DNA from: an uncultured Clostridia bacterium
Lineage (GTDB): Bacteria > Bacillota > Clostridia > Christensenellales > CAG-917
Length of the DNA: 64,000 bases
Direction of reading: 5' to 3'
Assembly: GCA_944332815.1 (NCBI GenBank)
Contig: CALVKQ010000006.1
Location: 46,995-110,994 of the forward strand
Positions within the stretch are counted from its first letter, which is position 1. Every line of letters begins with the position of its first letter. Both the position numbers and the translations under genes were made by a program. Positions 53,300 to 61,290 of this stretch are shown here, piece by piece. The notes beneath the pieces were generated by a model. The model was not told where the DNA came from and did not search any database. It saw only the letters and a list, made by a program, of their open reading frames with translations.

Positions 53300-54460
53300 A
53301 TGTGCGCTTTGTTCAACAAAGACATCGTCGTTATGAATGTGACTTCGAGCGCCGTCACGGCTATGGCAGGCTGCAAAAAAGGGCAGTCCGTCTATGACGT
53401 GAAGTTCAAAGTCGCAAAAGAGTACGACGGCTATGCGGACGGGCGGTTCTTCGACGAGGAGGACGCCGCCGAGGCGATGACGGATGCGCTCAAAGAAGTC
53501 GCGGCGCTTTCCGGGGCTTCCGTGCGCTGTGTCTATGTGGGAGTGCCGGGTGAGTTCGTCACCCTCGTCAACCGCCCCGTGACCGTCACGCTCGACAGGG
53601 TCCGCCGCGTGGTCGGCGCGGACATCGACTATCTCATCGCAAAAGGAGGAGATTTCGACGACGACTCTTACGTCCTCATCGGTTCCTCTCCTATCTGTTA
53701 CAGCGTGGACACCTCGGACAAGTATTACTTTGACGTCCGCGGCATGAATGCCGGCAGGGTGTCAGCCACCGTGTCTTACATGCTTGCGGAGAGGGCGTTC
53801 ACAGACGTCGCCCGTGCCGCAGCGGAACGCGTCGGGGCGCGCGAGGTCAGGTTCATCGCCGCTCCGTGGGCGGAGTGCGTCGCCATGTTCGAAAGGGAAC
53901 AGCGCGACGCGGCGTACATCCTTATCGACGCAGGTTATCTTTCCACCTCCGTTGCCGTGGGCAGGGGAGAGGGATTGCAGGACCTTAAATCATTCTCCAT
54001 AGGCGGTGGGCACATCGCCGCTGACATCTACGAAGTGTTGGAAGTCCCCTTTGACCTTGCCGAAAAGGCAAAGGAATTGGTGGACCTCAACCTTTCTTAC
54101 TCCGACGATGCGGTGCTGGTCGCCGACGGCGAGCATATCATTTATGCCGCCGAAGCCTGCGCAATAGTGCGCGCAAGGCTGGAATATGTCGCGGAGATAA
54201 TAGAAAGTATCGTCGGCAAAGCGTCAGACGCGCCGACTTACATCCCCGTGTATCTTACGGGCGAGGGGTTTTCCTCCATGCGCGGCGCCGCCACGGTGCT
54301 GTCCGAAAAGCTCGGGCGCACGGTGGAGATATGCGCCCCCAGAGTCCCCGGGTTCACCCATCCGTCCGACAGCTCCGCGCTGTCCGTGTTCGTGGTGGCG
54401 GAAACCATGTCCGCAAAGAGCGCAGGGTCATTGATAAAATCGCGTTTTCAACGGAGGTAA
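53300..54460 (+). CDS. ftsA: Divergent FtsA-like cell-division ATPase
   Basis: A 386-residue protein directly before ftsZ. The general actin/FtsA pattern is present (an early VVMNVTSSAVTAMAG strand-turn, YVGVPGEFV, a second ATPase lobe AYILIDAGYLSTSVAVGRGEG, GGGHIAADIYEVLEV). The phosphate-binding loops depart strongly from the canonical DIGGGTT-type consensus. The C-terminal SLIKSRFQRR could be a short amphipathic membrane tail. FtsA by position and partial motif match; ATP binding is uncertain. The start is ATG 53300 with a weak GGGG site. Confidence 0.75.
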   Translation: MCALFNKDIVVMNVTSSAVTAMAGCKKGQSVYDVKFKVAKEYDGYADGRFFDEEDAAEAMTDALKEVAALSGASVRCVYVGVPGEFVTLVNRPVTVTLDRVRRVVGADIDYLIAKGGDFDDDSYVLIGSSPICYSVDTSDKYYFDVRGMNAGRVSATVSYMLAERAFTDVARAAAERVGAREVRFIAAPWAECVAMFEREQRDAAYILIDAGYLSTSVAVGRGEGLQDLKSFSIGGGHIAADIYEVLEVPFDLAEKAKELVDLNLSYSDDAVLVADGEHIIYAAEACAIVRARLEYVAEIIESIVGKASDAPTYIPVYLTGEGFSSMRGAATVLSEKLGRTVEICAPRVPGFTHPSDSSALSVFVVAETMSAKSAGSLIKSRFQRR

Positions 54461-54463
54461 CTT

Positions 54464-55885
54464 ATGATAGATTTCGAGAAGTTCGGCTACACCGGCGAAC
54501 AGCAGACCGAAGAGGAGCCCAAACATAACGAGTACGGCTACGACACCGACGAGGCGGAAGAGGAGGTCTACGCTCCCGTGCCCAGAAAGGAACCCGGCAA
54601 AGCCAACATCGTCGTCGTGGGCGTGGGCGGAGGCGGCAATAACGCCGTCAACAACATGATCCGTGCAGGCATCAAGAGCGCAAGTTTCATCGTCATGAAC
54701 ACCGATATGCAGGCGCTCAATATGTCCCTTGTCCCCGAGGAGTGCAAGATACAGATAGGCGCCAACAAGACGGGCGGCCTCGGCGCAGGCTCCAATCCCG
54801 AGATCGGCAAAATGGCTGCCGAAGAGTCGCGCGACGCCATCAAAAAAGCTCTCGAAGGCATCGACCTGCTCTTTATCACCGCAGGCATGGGCGGCGGCAC
54901 GGGTACGGGTGCGGCTCCCGTCGTGGCGGAAGTCGCCAAATCCATGGGCATACTTACCGTCGCCGTCGTCACAAAGCCCTTCATCTTCGAAGGCGCGCAG
55001 CGTATGAAGAATGCCGAGATAGGCATCCGCAACCTCAAAAACTTTGTGGATACGCTGCTCATCATTCCCAACCAGAAACTCATCGAAGTGCTGGACAAAA
55101 AGATAGGTTTCAAGCGCGCGTTCGAGATCGCTGACGACGTGCTCCGTCAGGGCGTGCAGGGCGTCAGCGACGTCATCGCCAACCCAGAACTCATCAATCT
55201 TGACTTTGCAGACGTCAAGACCATCCTCAGAAAACGCGGTCTTGCGCATATGGGCATAGGTTACGGAAAAGGGGATAAACGAGTGATCGAGGCGGTTAGA
55301 AACGCGGTTTTCAGTCCGCTCCTTGAAACTGACATCGAGGGCGCGACCGGCATCATCGTCAATATATGCGGTGGTGAGGATATGATGCTCAGCGAAGTCA
55401 CCGAAGCGTGCGAGATAATACGTCAGGTGGTCGATCCCAGCGCGAACATCATCTTCGGCACGGACTTTCGCCCCGACAAAAAAGATATCGAGATCACCAT
55501 CATAGCCACCGGCTTTGTGGACAAACATAACGCGCCCGCGCGTTCCGTCGGGTCTGCTCCCGTCAGCGGCGCGCGCTCCATCGAGTCCGCCATCTCCGAT
55601 ATGGCAGCCTCCGACTCTTCCGCAAAAGAGGAAACAGTCGAACCCGAGAGAAGCGAGTATAACCGCAACATATTCGCCGATCGTCCCGTGTTCGGCGCGC
55701 GCTTTGCCCCTGCCGCGGAACAACCTGCGGAGCAACCCGAACCTCAGCGTCCCGTCCCTCCCGAACCCACTCCCGAGCCCCGTCAGCCCGAAACCGGCAT
55801 ACCCTCCGGGCGCATCGATCTGGGCACTAACGGGGGGAAGCAGGTGCCGCCGTTCTTGCGTCATCTGCGCCGCACGCGCGACTAA
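54464..55885 (+). CDS. ftsZ: Cell division protein FtsZ
   Basis: A 473-residue tubulin homologue that forms the Z-ring. GTP-binding [14 protein letters not shown], tubulin signature [21 protein letters not shown]7 region [12 protein letters not shown]. An N-terminal ~45 residue acidic extension and a ~120 residue Pro/Glu-rich linker end in [10 protein letters not shown], the conserved tail that contacts FtsA/SepF. AACGGAGGTAACTT precedes the ATG. The stop codon lies inside the first hairpin repeat of the downstream array. Confidence 0.97.
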   Translation: MIDFEKFGYTGEQQTEEEPKHNEYGYDTDEAEEEVYAPVPRKEPGKANIVVVGVGGGGNNAVNNMIRAGIKSASFIVMNTDMQALNMSLVPEECKIQIGANKTGGLGAGSNPEIGKMAAEESRDAIKKALEGIDLLFITAGMGGGTGTGAAPVVAEVAKSMGILTVAVVTKPFIFEGAQRMKNAEIGIRNLKNFVDTLLIIPNQKLIEVLDKKIGFKRAFEIADDVLRQGVQGVSDVIANPELINLDFADVKTILRKRGLAHMGIGYGKGDKRVIEAVRNAVFSPLLETDIEGATGIIVNICGGEDMMLSEVTEACEIIRQVVDPSANIIFGTDFRPDKKDIEITIIATGFVDKHNAPARSVGSAPVSGARSIESAISDMAASDSSAKEETVEPERSEYNRNIFADRPVFGARFAPAAEQPAEQPEPQRPVPPEPTPEPRQPETGIPSGRIDLGTNGGKQVPPFLRHLRRTRD

Positions 55886-56008
55886 ACGCCGCTATTTGGC
55901 GAATAACAGCGTCAAGCACCTATCGTCTGAACAGTCACGTACGAGTAGTACGCTCCTGTCCATCCGATAGGCGCTTTCCTTGTTCTTCATCCAAATATCG
56001 CCGTTTAG
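55882..56008. repeat. Hairpin repeat A, copy 1
   Basis: Outer arms CTAAACGCCGCTATTTGG and, inverted, CCAAATATCGCCGTTTAG. The centre has a stem CACCTATCG/CGATAGGCG around an ACGTACG...GTACGCTCC loop. It starts on the last base pairs of ftsZ and could double as its transcript terminator. Confidence 0.8.
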
Positions 56009-56139
56009 AACAAGGGTGTTGTCTTGCGTGATACTGCGTCAAAGCCGCGTCCCCGACCGCTTATGTACAAGGAGTACACTGCGCGTCCGTGGAACGCGGT
56101 TTTTCCTTGTCTGACGCTAAAATATCGCGCTTTAGCAAG
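56009..56139. repeat. Hairpin repeat B, copy 1
   Basis: Arms TTGCGTGATACTGCGTCA and TGACGCTAAAATATCGCG pair imperfectly. Inner stem CCGCGT/ACGCGG flanks a TGTAC...GTAC loop like that of repeat A. Confidence 0.75.
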
Positions 56140-56265
56140 CTAAACGCCGCTATTTGGCGAATAGCTTTGTCAACGCCCTTGTCGTGGATGCTCACGTACG
56201 TCAATGTACGCTCCGCCTCCCGACAAGGGCGTTTTCGCGCTCTTCATCCAAATATCGCCGTTTAG
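56140..56265. repeat. Hairpin repeat A, copy 2
   Basis: Arms are identical to copy 1 over >15 bp, but the inner stem is CGCCCTTGTCG/CGACAAGGGCG instead. Loop grammar (ACGTACG, TGTACGCTCC) is retained. It starts 258 bp after copy 1. Confidence 0.8.
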
Positions 56266-56494
56266 AACAAGGGTGTTGTCTTGCGTGATACTGCGTCAGA
56301 CGCCCTGCCACACTGCGAGTTACGCACACGGGGTTCCCGTCGCGAAATCTCCGATTTCGGGATGGGGCTAAAATCGGGGTCCCCGGGTGAAAATCCTCTG
56401 ATTTTCAGCTGGGGCAAAAGGAGTACGCTACGCACCCGTGGACAGGGCATCTTCCTTGTCTGACGCGAAAATATCGCGCTTTAACGAAAAAATA
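56266..56494. repeat. Hairpin repeat B, copy 2, interrupted by nested hairpins
   Basis: Begins with the same ~35 bp as B copy 1 (AACAAGGGTGTTGTCTTGCG...) and ends TCTGACGCGAAAATATCGCG. Inner stem GCCCTG.../...CAGGGC. About 90 bp with two GGGG-type hairpin modules (56330-56420) are inserted in its loop. Confidence 0.75.
56330..56420. repeat. Two adjacent GGGGTCCCC hairpin modules nested in repeat B
   Basis: Module 2 (56375-56420) reads CGGGGTCCCC, GGGTGAAAATC, loop, GATTTTCAG, CTGGGGCAAAAG. Module 1 (56330-56372) has the same plan with CGAAATC/GATTTCG in place of TGAAAATC/GATTTTCA. A third copy is at 63901-63945 inside a different repeat. Confidence 0.75.
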
Positions 56495-56935
56495 TCACTG
56501 ACACCCCTACTCACTTATTGTGGGCGTGCTTGATTAATACCTCTCTCATTCGAAGACGGAACAACGCGCCGCTCAGCCAAGCGTTCACAGGCGGCAAAGC
56601 CGCCGCTTGAACGCCGCGGCGCGTCCCCCTGAGCGCCGAGCAACGCCGTGAGCTTAAATAGACACGGGCTATGATTTGCGAGTGCCGAATTCCTCCGCCC
56701 GTGCCGGGTTCTCAGTGAGTGCTGTTCTCCGCTTGATTATGTGAGTGCAAGAAACAAACTTTTTTAAGAGGCGGAAAGTCAGTCCTGCATGATGCGAGGA
56801 GTACAGCCCTTTCGGCACGGGGGAGGAAAGCCCGAAGGGAAGGAGGGGGCACAATACTCCCATGTCAAGGGACGAAAATAGTATGGGGGTGTGGGGGTAT
56901 AATACCCCCACGAAGAGGGCGAAGGTAAAGTCGAT
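56495..56935. other. Gene-free stretch with large GC-rich palindromes
   Basis: 56551-56625 folds as GCGCCGC...GCGGCGC around GCGTTCA...TGAACGC and GCGGC AAA GCCGC. Further on, GTGGGGGTAT and ATACCCCCAC (56891-56911) make a perfect hairpin that contains a TATAAT. No coding frame here has a ribosome site or recognisable motif. Confidence 0.5.
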
Positions 56936-57256
56936 TTGGATGAGAAATTCCTTTCGGCAGAGCCCGACGATATCGAAAACGCGTTGTGGGAGCGCGGATA
57001 TGACGATGTCGAGTTCGCTATCGGTGCCCCGTCATATGCCGAGTGGTCGATCAGTGCCGTGGCGTATAGTGCTGATGTGCACGTGTTCATTATCCGATTT
57101 GCGGATGAAGCCGACATGAACGCCTTTCTGGAAGAAAACGCGGAGGTGTTTGAAGGCGGCTTAATTACGGGTATAGAGTATTACGGTCCCGTCATGGTCT
57201 ATGGCAGTGCGGAAGGGGTCGAAGATATCAAAGAGATAGTCAGCTCTCTCGCATGA
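56936..57256 (+). CDS. Small acidic protein of unknown function
   Basis: A 106-residue acidic alpha/beta protein (SAEPDDIENALWERGYDDVEFAIGAPSYAEWSISAVAYSADVHVFIIRFADEADMNAFLEENAEVFEGG...AEGVEDIKEIVSSLA). The only candidate start is TTG 56936 with a weak GAAGGTAAAG site; the frame is open for 11 codons further upstream, back to a TAA inside the palindrome. It may be a 5'-truncated remnant whose beginning was lost to the repeats. A terminator follows. Confidence 0.5.
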   Translation: MDEKFLSAEPDDIENALWERGYDDVEFAIGAPSYAEWSISAVAYSADVHVFIIRFADEADMNAFLEENAEVFEGGLITGIEYYGPVMVYGSAEGVEDIKEIVSSLA

Positions 57257-57284
57257 TACATTTTTTAATTGGTAATCTATTGAC

Positions 57285-57315
57285 AGTAAAAGGCGTCGTG
57301 AGGCGCCTTTTTAGT
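57285..57315 (+). terminator. Intrinsic terminator after the small acidic gene
   Basis: AAAAGGCG, TCGTGAGG turn, CGCCTTTTT, 30 nt after the stop. Confidence 0.8.
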
Positions 57316-57362
57316 AGTAAAACCAAGAGTATTAAAAGAACTTTACATTGGACGGACTTATT

Positions 57363-57467
57363 TTGGACATTTGGGGACGGGCTTATTTTGTCCAAAAATT
57401 GGACAAATCAAACACGTCCCCAAGTGTTCAAAAATTGGACAAAATAAGCCCGTCCCCAAATGTCCAA
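57363..57467. repeat. Perfect 33-bp inverted repeat of GGGGACGG type (REP/BIME-like)
   Basis: Left arm 57363-57395 (TTGGACATTTGGGGACGGG...) and right arm 57435-57467 are exact reverse complements separated by 39 bp. The spacer holds extra half-copies (TTGGACAAAT, CACGTCCCCAAGTGTTCAA). Flanking TTTACATTGG/CCAACTGTAAA extends the symmetry. GGGGACGG palindromes of this kind are linked in many bacteria to REP-associated Y1 transposases; none is encoded here. Confidence 0.8.
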
Positions 57468-57633
57468 CTGTAAAATTGCTTTACAAAATAAGGAGCGTTC
57501 CCATTGTAAGGTCGGATAGATCGTAAGGCTTGACAGAGGGGCGGCGTGGGGTGGTGTTTATTTGCGGCGGAGGGTTTGAAAGGAGGGCGCGGACGGAAAG
57601 ATTTCGCGCAAAGGAAGGGGTATCATTCGCGGT

Positions 57634-58398
57634 GTGAGGGTGTATGTCGAAGTGGTGTTCATCAACAATCTGGTGTCGGATGCGCTGCTGATGTATGCGA
57701 CGCTGCTGCTTCGACGGAAAAAGGTGGGCAAACTGCGGCTTACGGTGGCGGCGCTCATAGGTGCGGCGGTCGGGACGGCGTATCCGCTTTTGCCGGAGTG
57801 GGCGCAGATCCTCGTGCGGCTCGCGCTCGCGCCTCTTATGACGCTGCTGTTTGCAGGCTCTCACGGAATAAAGGACTACATAACTTCGCTCGCCGTGTTC
57901 TGCGCGCTCACATTCGCGCTCGGCGGTGCGGTCACGGGGGTGAACTATCTCCTCGGAGCCGACATCCGCGGATATCTAATCCTCGGCATCCTGTCGGGAG
58001 CGGCGCTGGCGATGCTCATCGGCATAAAGGTGATGGTGCGCACGCGAGCGCTCGCAAAACGGCGCGTGTGCACGGCAAAGATAACCGTCGGAGGCAGGGA
58101 GATCGCGGCGGAAGCGCTCTGCGACACGGGCAACGCATTGACCGATACCGTGAGCGGACTGCCCGTAATGATAGTGTCGGAGAGGCTTGCGGCGAGCGTA
58201 GACGGCTGGCACGGCAGGGAAAAGACGAGCAACATACAAGGATTCGTGGAGCTGACCACCGTGTCCGGGACGACCAGCCTGCCCATAGTCAAAGTGGACG
58301 ACGTATGCGTGGGCGACAGGCGATGCGCCGCATACGCCGCACTTGCGGAGCGCAACTTTGACGGCTATGAGGTAATATTGCAAAATACGATGTTTTAG
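57634..58398 (+). CDS. spoIIGA: Sporulation sigma-E processing peptidase SpoIIGA
   Basis: A 254-residue protein. About five N-terminal hydrophobic helices (residues ~1-135) are followed by an aspartic protease domain with the active-site Asp D164 in EALCDTGNALTDTVSGLPVMIV. It cleaves pro-SigE in the mother cell on a signal from the forespore. It is slightly shorter than the ~300-residue B. subtilis protein. Start GTG 57634 (the following GTG is an alternative). sigE begins 52 nt downstream, the invariant spoIIGA-sigE pair. Confidence 0.92.
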   Translation: MRVYVEVVFINNLVSDALLMYATLLLRRKKVGKLRLTVAALIGAAVGTAYPLLPEWAQILVRLALAPLMTLLFAGSHGIKDYITSLAVFCALTFALGGAVTGVNYLLGADIRGYLILGILSGAALAMLIGIKVMVRTRALAKRRVCTAKITVGGREIAAEALCDTGNALTDTVSGLPVMIVSERLAASVDGWHGREKTSNIQGFVELTTVSGTTSLPIVKVDDVCVGDRRCAAYAALAERNFDGYEVILQNTMF

Positions 58399-58450
58399 CC
58401 GCACGAGTAGTTCCGTCGCGTGGGGACAGGATCGTGCGAAAGGGGGAAAA

Positions 58451-59158
58451 ATGAAACTGCGAGCACTCATCGCACGTATTTTACGCTTTTTGGGATTGGG
58501 CGCACCATGCCAGGTGGATTACATAGGCACGGGCGATACGCTGCCTGCTCCGATGTCGCCGGAGGAGGAGGCGCGCACTTTGGAGGCGTATGCCGCAGGC
58601 GACGACGAAGCGCGCCTGAAACTGATAGAGCGCAACCTGCGGCTGGTCGTCTACATAGCCAAGCGCTTCGACAACACGGGTGTGGACCTCGAAGACCTCA
58701 TCTCGATAGGCACGATAGGGCTCATCAAGGCGGTGGGCAGCTTCAAACCCGACAAAAACATCAAACTCGCCACGTTCGCGTCGCGCTGCATAGAGAACGA
58801 GATACTCATGCACCTCAGAAAGACCGCAAGGTTGAAGACGGAAGTGAGCCTGGACGAGCCCCTGAACGTGGACTGGGAGGGCAATGTGCTGTTGCTTTCC
58901 GATGTGCTGGGGACGGATCCGGACGCTATATATAAGGACGTCGAGCTATCTGCGGAAAAAGAGATGCTGCGAGAAAGTTTCTCGCGTCTTCCGGAGCGTG
59001 AACGCAAGATAGTGGAACTGCGCTTCGGGTTGGACGGCAGAGAAGAGATGACGCAAAAGGAGATAGCGCAGATGATGGGCATCTCGCAGTCGTACATCTC
59101 TCGGCTGGAAAAGAAGATAGTGTCCTCTCTGAAAAAGGAGATAGCGAAACTGGGATGA
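58451..59158 (+). CDS. sigE: Sporulation sigma factor SigE (pro-form)
   Basis: A 235-residue sigma-70-family factor for the early mother cell. The first ~25 residues (MKLRALIARILRFLGLGAPCQVDYIG) form the amphipathic pro-sequence removed by SpoIIGA. Region 2 is RNLRLVVYIAKRFDNTGVDLEDLISIGTIGLIKAVGSFKPDKNIKLATFASRCIENEILMHLRK, and region 4 is LPERERKIVELRFGLDG...TQKEIAQMMGISQSYISRLEKKI. AAAGGGGGAAAA precedes the ATG. Confidence 0.96.
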   Translation: MKLRALIARILRFLGLGAPCQVDYIGTGDTLPAPMSPEEEARTLEAYAAGDDEARLKLIERNLRLVVYIAKRFDNTGVDLEDLISIGTIGLIKAVGSFKPDKNIKLATFASRCIENEILMHLRKTARLKTEVSLDEPLNVDWEGNVLLLSDVLGTDPDAIYKDVELSAEKEMLRESFSRLPERERKIVELRFGLDGREEMTQKEIAQMMGISQSYISRLEKKIVSSLKKEIAKLG

Positions 59159-59235
59159 GCGCGGCAGTGCGGCGAGGCAAATATTTTCACGGAAGCCGGC
59201 TTCCGTTCGTAAGTATAAAAGGGGCTAAAAACGCC

Positions 59236-59297
59236 AAACTATTATAAAAAACGGCAAAAAGTATAATACAATACGGCGATTTTGAGAATACTTTGCC
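59236..59297 (+). repeat. AGAATACTTT palindromic repeat, copy 4 (sigE-sigG intergenic)
   Basis: AACTATTATAAAAAACGGC, AAAAAGTATAATACAATA and TTTTGAGAATACTTTGCC, matching the layout of the other three copies. It occupies most of the sigE-sigG gap, where a forespore promoter for sigG would be expected. Confidence 0.75.
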
Positions 59298-59329
59298 TTC
59301 TACATACACTCATGTAGGAGGCATTTATC

Positions 59330-60103
59330 ATGCACAAAGTCACCATTTGCGGAGTGGACACATCCGCGCTTCCCAAGCTGTCGGCGGCGATGAGCGACGA
59401 GCTGCTGGAACGGATAGAGCGTGGGGATAAGGAGGCGAAAGACCTGTTTTTGCGTGCCAATATGCGTCTCGTTCTCTCGGTGGTCGGAAGATTTTCCGCA
59501 TCCAAAGAGAGCGCCGACGATCTTTTTCAGGCAGGGATGGTCGGGATGATGAAGGCGCTCAACAACTTTGACCGTTCGCTCGGGATGAGGTTTTCCACCT
59601 ACGCTGTGCCCATGATAATCGGGGAGATACGCCGCTTTCTTAGGGACAGGACGGGAGTAAAGGTGCCGAGAAATCTGCGTGATACGGCGTATAAGGCGTT
59701 GAAAGCGCGCGAAAGGCTGGTGGAAAACTCCCTTAAAGACCCGGGGATCACGGAGATAGCGGAGGAGATAGGCATCGACATGAAGCAGGTCGCCTGCGCG
59801 CTGGACGCCGTGAGCGAACCCGTGTCCTTTTACGACGCGGCGTTCGGGGAGGGGGAGGACACCGTGCTCATCCTTGACCGACTCGCCGACGAAAAGGAAA
59901 ATGCCGACGCATGGTCGGAGCATATCGCGCTCGAAGAGGCGTTGAAGCAGGTGCCCGAGAGAGAGCTTTCCGTGCTGCGCATGCGTTACTTCGACGGAAG
60001 GACGCAAAACGAGATAAGCGAGAGGGTGGGGGTGAGCCAGGCGCAGGTGAGCAGGCTGGAAAAAGCCGCCGTCGCGCGCCTTAAACGCCTGCTTGCGGAA
60101 TAA
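59330..60103 (+). CDS. sigG: Forespore sigma factor SigG
   Basis: A 257-residue SigF/SigG-type factor. The N-terminal KVTICGVDTSALPKLS is diagnostic of SigG (the Gin-binding region). Region 2 NMRLVLSVVGRFSASKESADDLFQAGMVGMMKALNNFDRSLGMRFSTYAVPMIIGEIRRFLRD, and region 4 VPERELSVLRMRYFDGRTQNEISERVGVSQAQVSRLEKAA. GTAGGAGGCATTTATC precedes the ATG. The order spoIIGA-sigE-sigG is the canonical one. Confidence 0.97.
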   Translation: MHKVTICGVDTSALPKLSAAMSDELLERIERGDKEAKDLFLRANMRLVLSVVGRFSASKESADDLFQAGMVGMMKALNNFDRSLGMRFSTYAVPMIIGEIRRFLRDRTGVKVPRNLRDTAYKALKARERLVENSLKDPGITEIAEEIGIDMKQVACALDAVSEPVSFYDAAFGEGEDTVLILDRLADEKENADAWSEHIALEEALKQVPERELSVLRMRYFDGRTQNEISERVGVSQAQVSRLEKAAVARLKRLLAE

Positions 60104-60118
60104 ACCGCAAGAGTGCGC

Positions 60119-60427
60119 TCATTTAGGGGGTGATATGTCGTCGTCTGCATCCTCCTCTTTGCATACGGAAACGCCGCCCACCATCTCGACAAGTATGACG
60201 TCGCCGCCTATTTTGACGATGTTGTTCCACGGGATGAAAAGGTTGTCCGAAGAGGTGAAACTCTTAAAAAAGCTCTTTTTCCCCGGCACGACCAGCCCGA
60301 GTATCCTGCCGTAAGCGGTGAATACCATATCGCAGGTGTGCCCCAGCTGTCTGCCGTCCGCGACGTTCACCACCTGTTTTTCGGCAAGTTCGGCAAATGT
60401 GTACTGCTTGACGTTCATACAAAACAT
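60119..60427 (-). CDS. YlmC/YmxH family PRC-barrel sporulation protein
   Basis: A 102-residue PRC-barrel protein (YTFAELAEKQVVNVADGRQLGHTCDMVFTAYGRILGLVVPGKKSFFKSFTSSDNLFIPWNNIVKIGGDVILVE). This family commonly sits directly after sigG in Clostridia, but here it is on the opposite strand, convergent with sigG. ATG 60427 or 60418; neither has a strong ribosome site. The C-terminal tail is acidic (KEEDADDD). Role unknown. Confidence 0.85.
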   Translation of the reverse strand: MFCMNVKQYTFAELAEKQVVNVADGRQLGHTCDMVFTAYGRILGLVVPGKKSFFKSFTSSDNLFIPWNNIVKIGGDVILVEMVGGVSVCKEEDADDDISPPK

Positions 60428-60478
60428 TACGCCGAGCCGCGTCCGATTATGCGGAACGTCTGATTTTTTGTCAAATTC

Positions 60479-60515
60479 TTTACATCGGCGGCGTTTTATT
60501 GTATAATTTATACAA
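60479..60515 (+). promoter_or_regulatory. Sigma-A promoter of nrdR with overlapping palindrome
   Basis: TTTACA (60479-60484), a 17-nt spacer and TATAAT (60502-60507). The -10 is embedded in the 17-bp palindrome TTGTATAATTTATACAA (60499-60515), a plausible operator, perhaps for NrdR itself. Confidence 0.7.
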
Positions 60516-60536
60516 TATAACGCGAGGTCAACGCTT

Positions 60537-61016
60537 ATGAAATGTATTTATTGCGGCTGTATGGACAGCAAAGTAGTGGACAGCAGACAGAACGAAGAGG
60601 GCACTTCCATCCGTCGCCGCAGAGAGTGCGAAAGCTGCGGAAAGCGTTTCACGACTTATGAAACCATCGAAAGCACGCCCATCCTGGTCATCAAAAAGGA
60701 CGGCAGCCGTCAGACTTTCGACCCTGCCAAAGTCAAGCTCGGCATCCTGAAAGCCTGCGAGAAACGCCCCATTTCCATGACCGCCATCGACAAGATGGTC
60801 ACGGAGATACAGCGGAAGATACTCAATTCGCTGGAACAGGAGGTTTCCTCCAAATACATAGGGGAGCTCGTCATGGAACAGCTCAGAGGCGTGGATGACG
60901 TCGCCTATGTCCGTTACGCGTCGGTGCACCGCCAGTTCAAGGACATCAACACCCTCCTCAATGAGATAGAGGAACTCGTCAAATTGAAGGATCAACTCTC
61001 CGAAGGCAAGAAATGA
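60537..61016 (+). CDS. nrdR: Transcriptional repressor NrdR
   Basis: A 159-residue repressor of ribonucleotide reductase genes. A zinc ribbon (MKCIYCGCMDSKVVDSRQNEEGTSIRRRRECESCGKRFTTYE) precedes an ATP-cone (ILVIKKDGSRQTFDPAKVKLGILKACEKRPI...), which senses ATP/dATP. It ends with VAYVRYASVHRQFKDI, typical of the family. It has its own promoter and terminator. Confidence 0.97.
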   Translation: MKCIYCGCMDSKVVDSRQNEEGTSIRRRRECESCGKRFTTYETIESTPILVIKKDGSRQTFDPAKVKLGILKACEKRPISMTAIDKMVTEIQRKILNSLEQEVSSKYIGELVMEQLRGVDDVAYVRYASVHRQFKDINTLLNEIEELVKLKDQLSEGKK

Positions 61017-61065
61017 CGCCGAGCGTTGCGCAGCATAACGGGCGGCGCGCAAGGCAATAACAGCA

Positions 61066-61094
61066 AAACCACCGGTCATACCGGTGGTTTTTTA
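61066..61094 (+). terminator. Intrinsic terminator after nrdR
   Basis: AAACCACCGGT, CATA loop, CCGGTGGTTTTTTAT. Confidence 0.9.
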
Positions 61095-61290
61095 TCGGGA
61101 GGACGCGCGCTGCCATGCGGCTCTGTTAAGTTCGTGCGGTTTTGTCGCCGACCGCGCTCCGCCCCGGTTTTACCTGCGCTCGGAATAGCGGAGCGCGCGA
61201 GTCCCAAGCAGCTTTGGACGCATGGTATTCTAGGTCGCCATGTCAAAAATCTTCCGTTCGTTGCATATCATGTAGAACCGCGGAGGGTGT

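Noticed and set aside
55882..56494. Possible integron attC cassettes or a CRISPR array
   Set aside because: No RYYYAAC/GTTRRRY core sites, integrase or cassette ORFs, and no short direct repeats with unique spacers. The repeats are long palindromes.
61240..61290. Sigma-E-type promoter for sigK (CATATCAT at ~61264)
   Set aside because: The -10 resembles the consensus, but no suitable -35 lies at the right distance.
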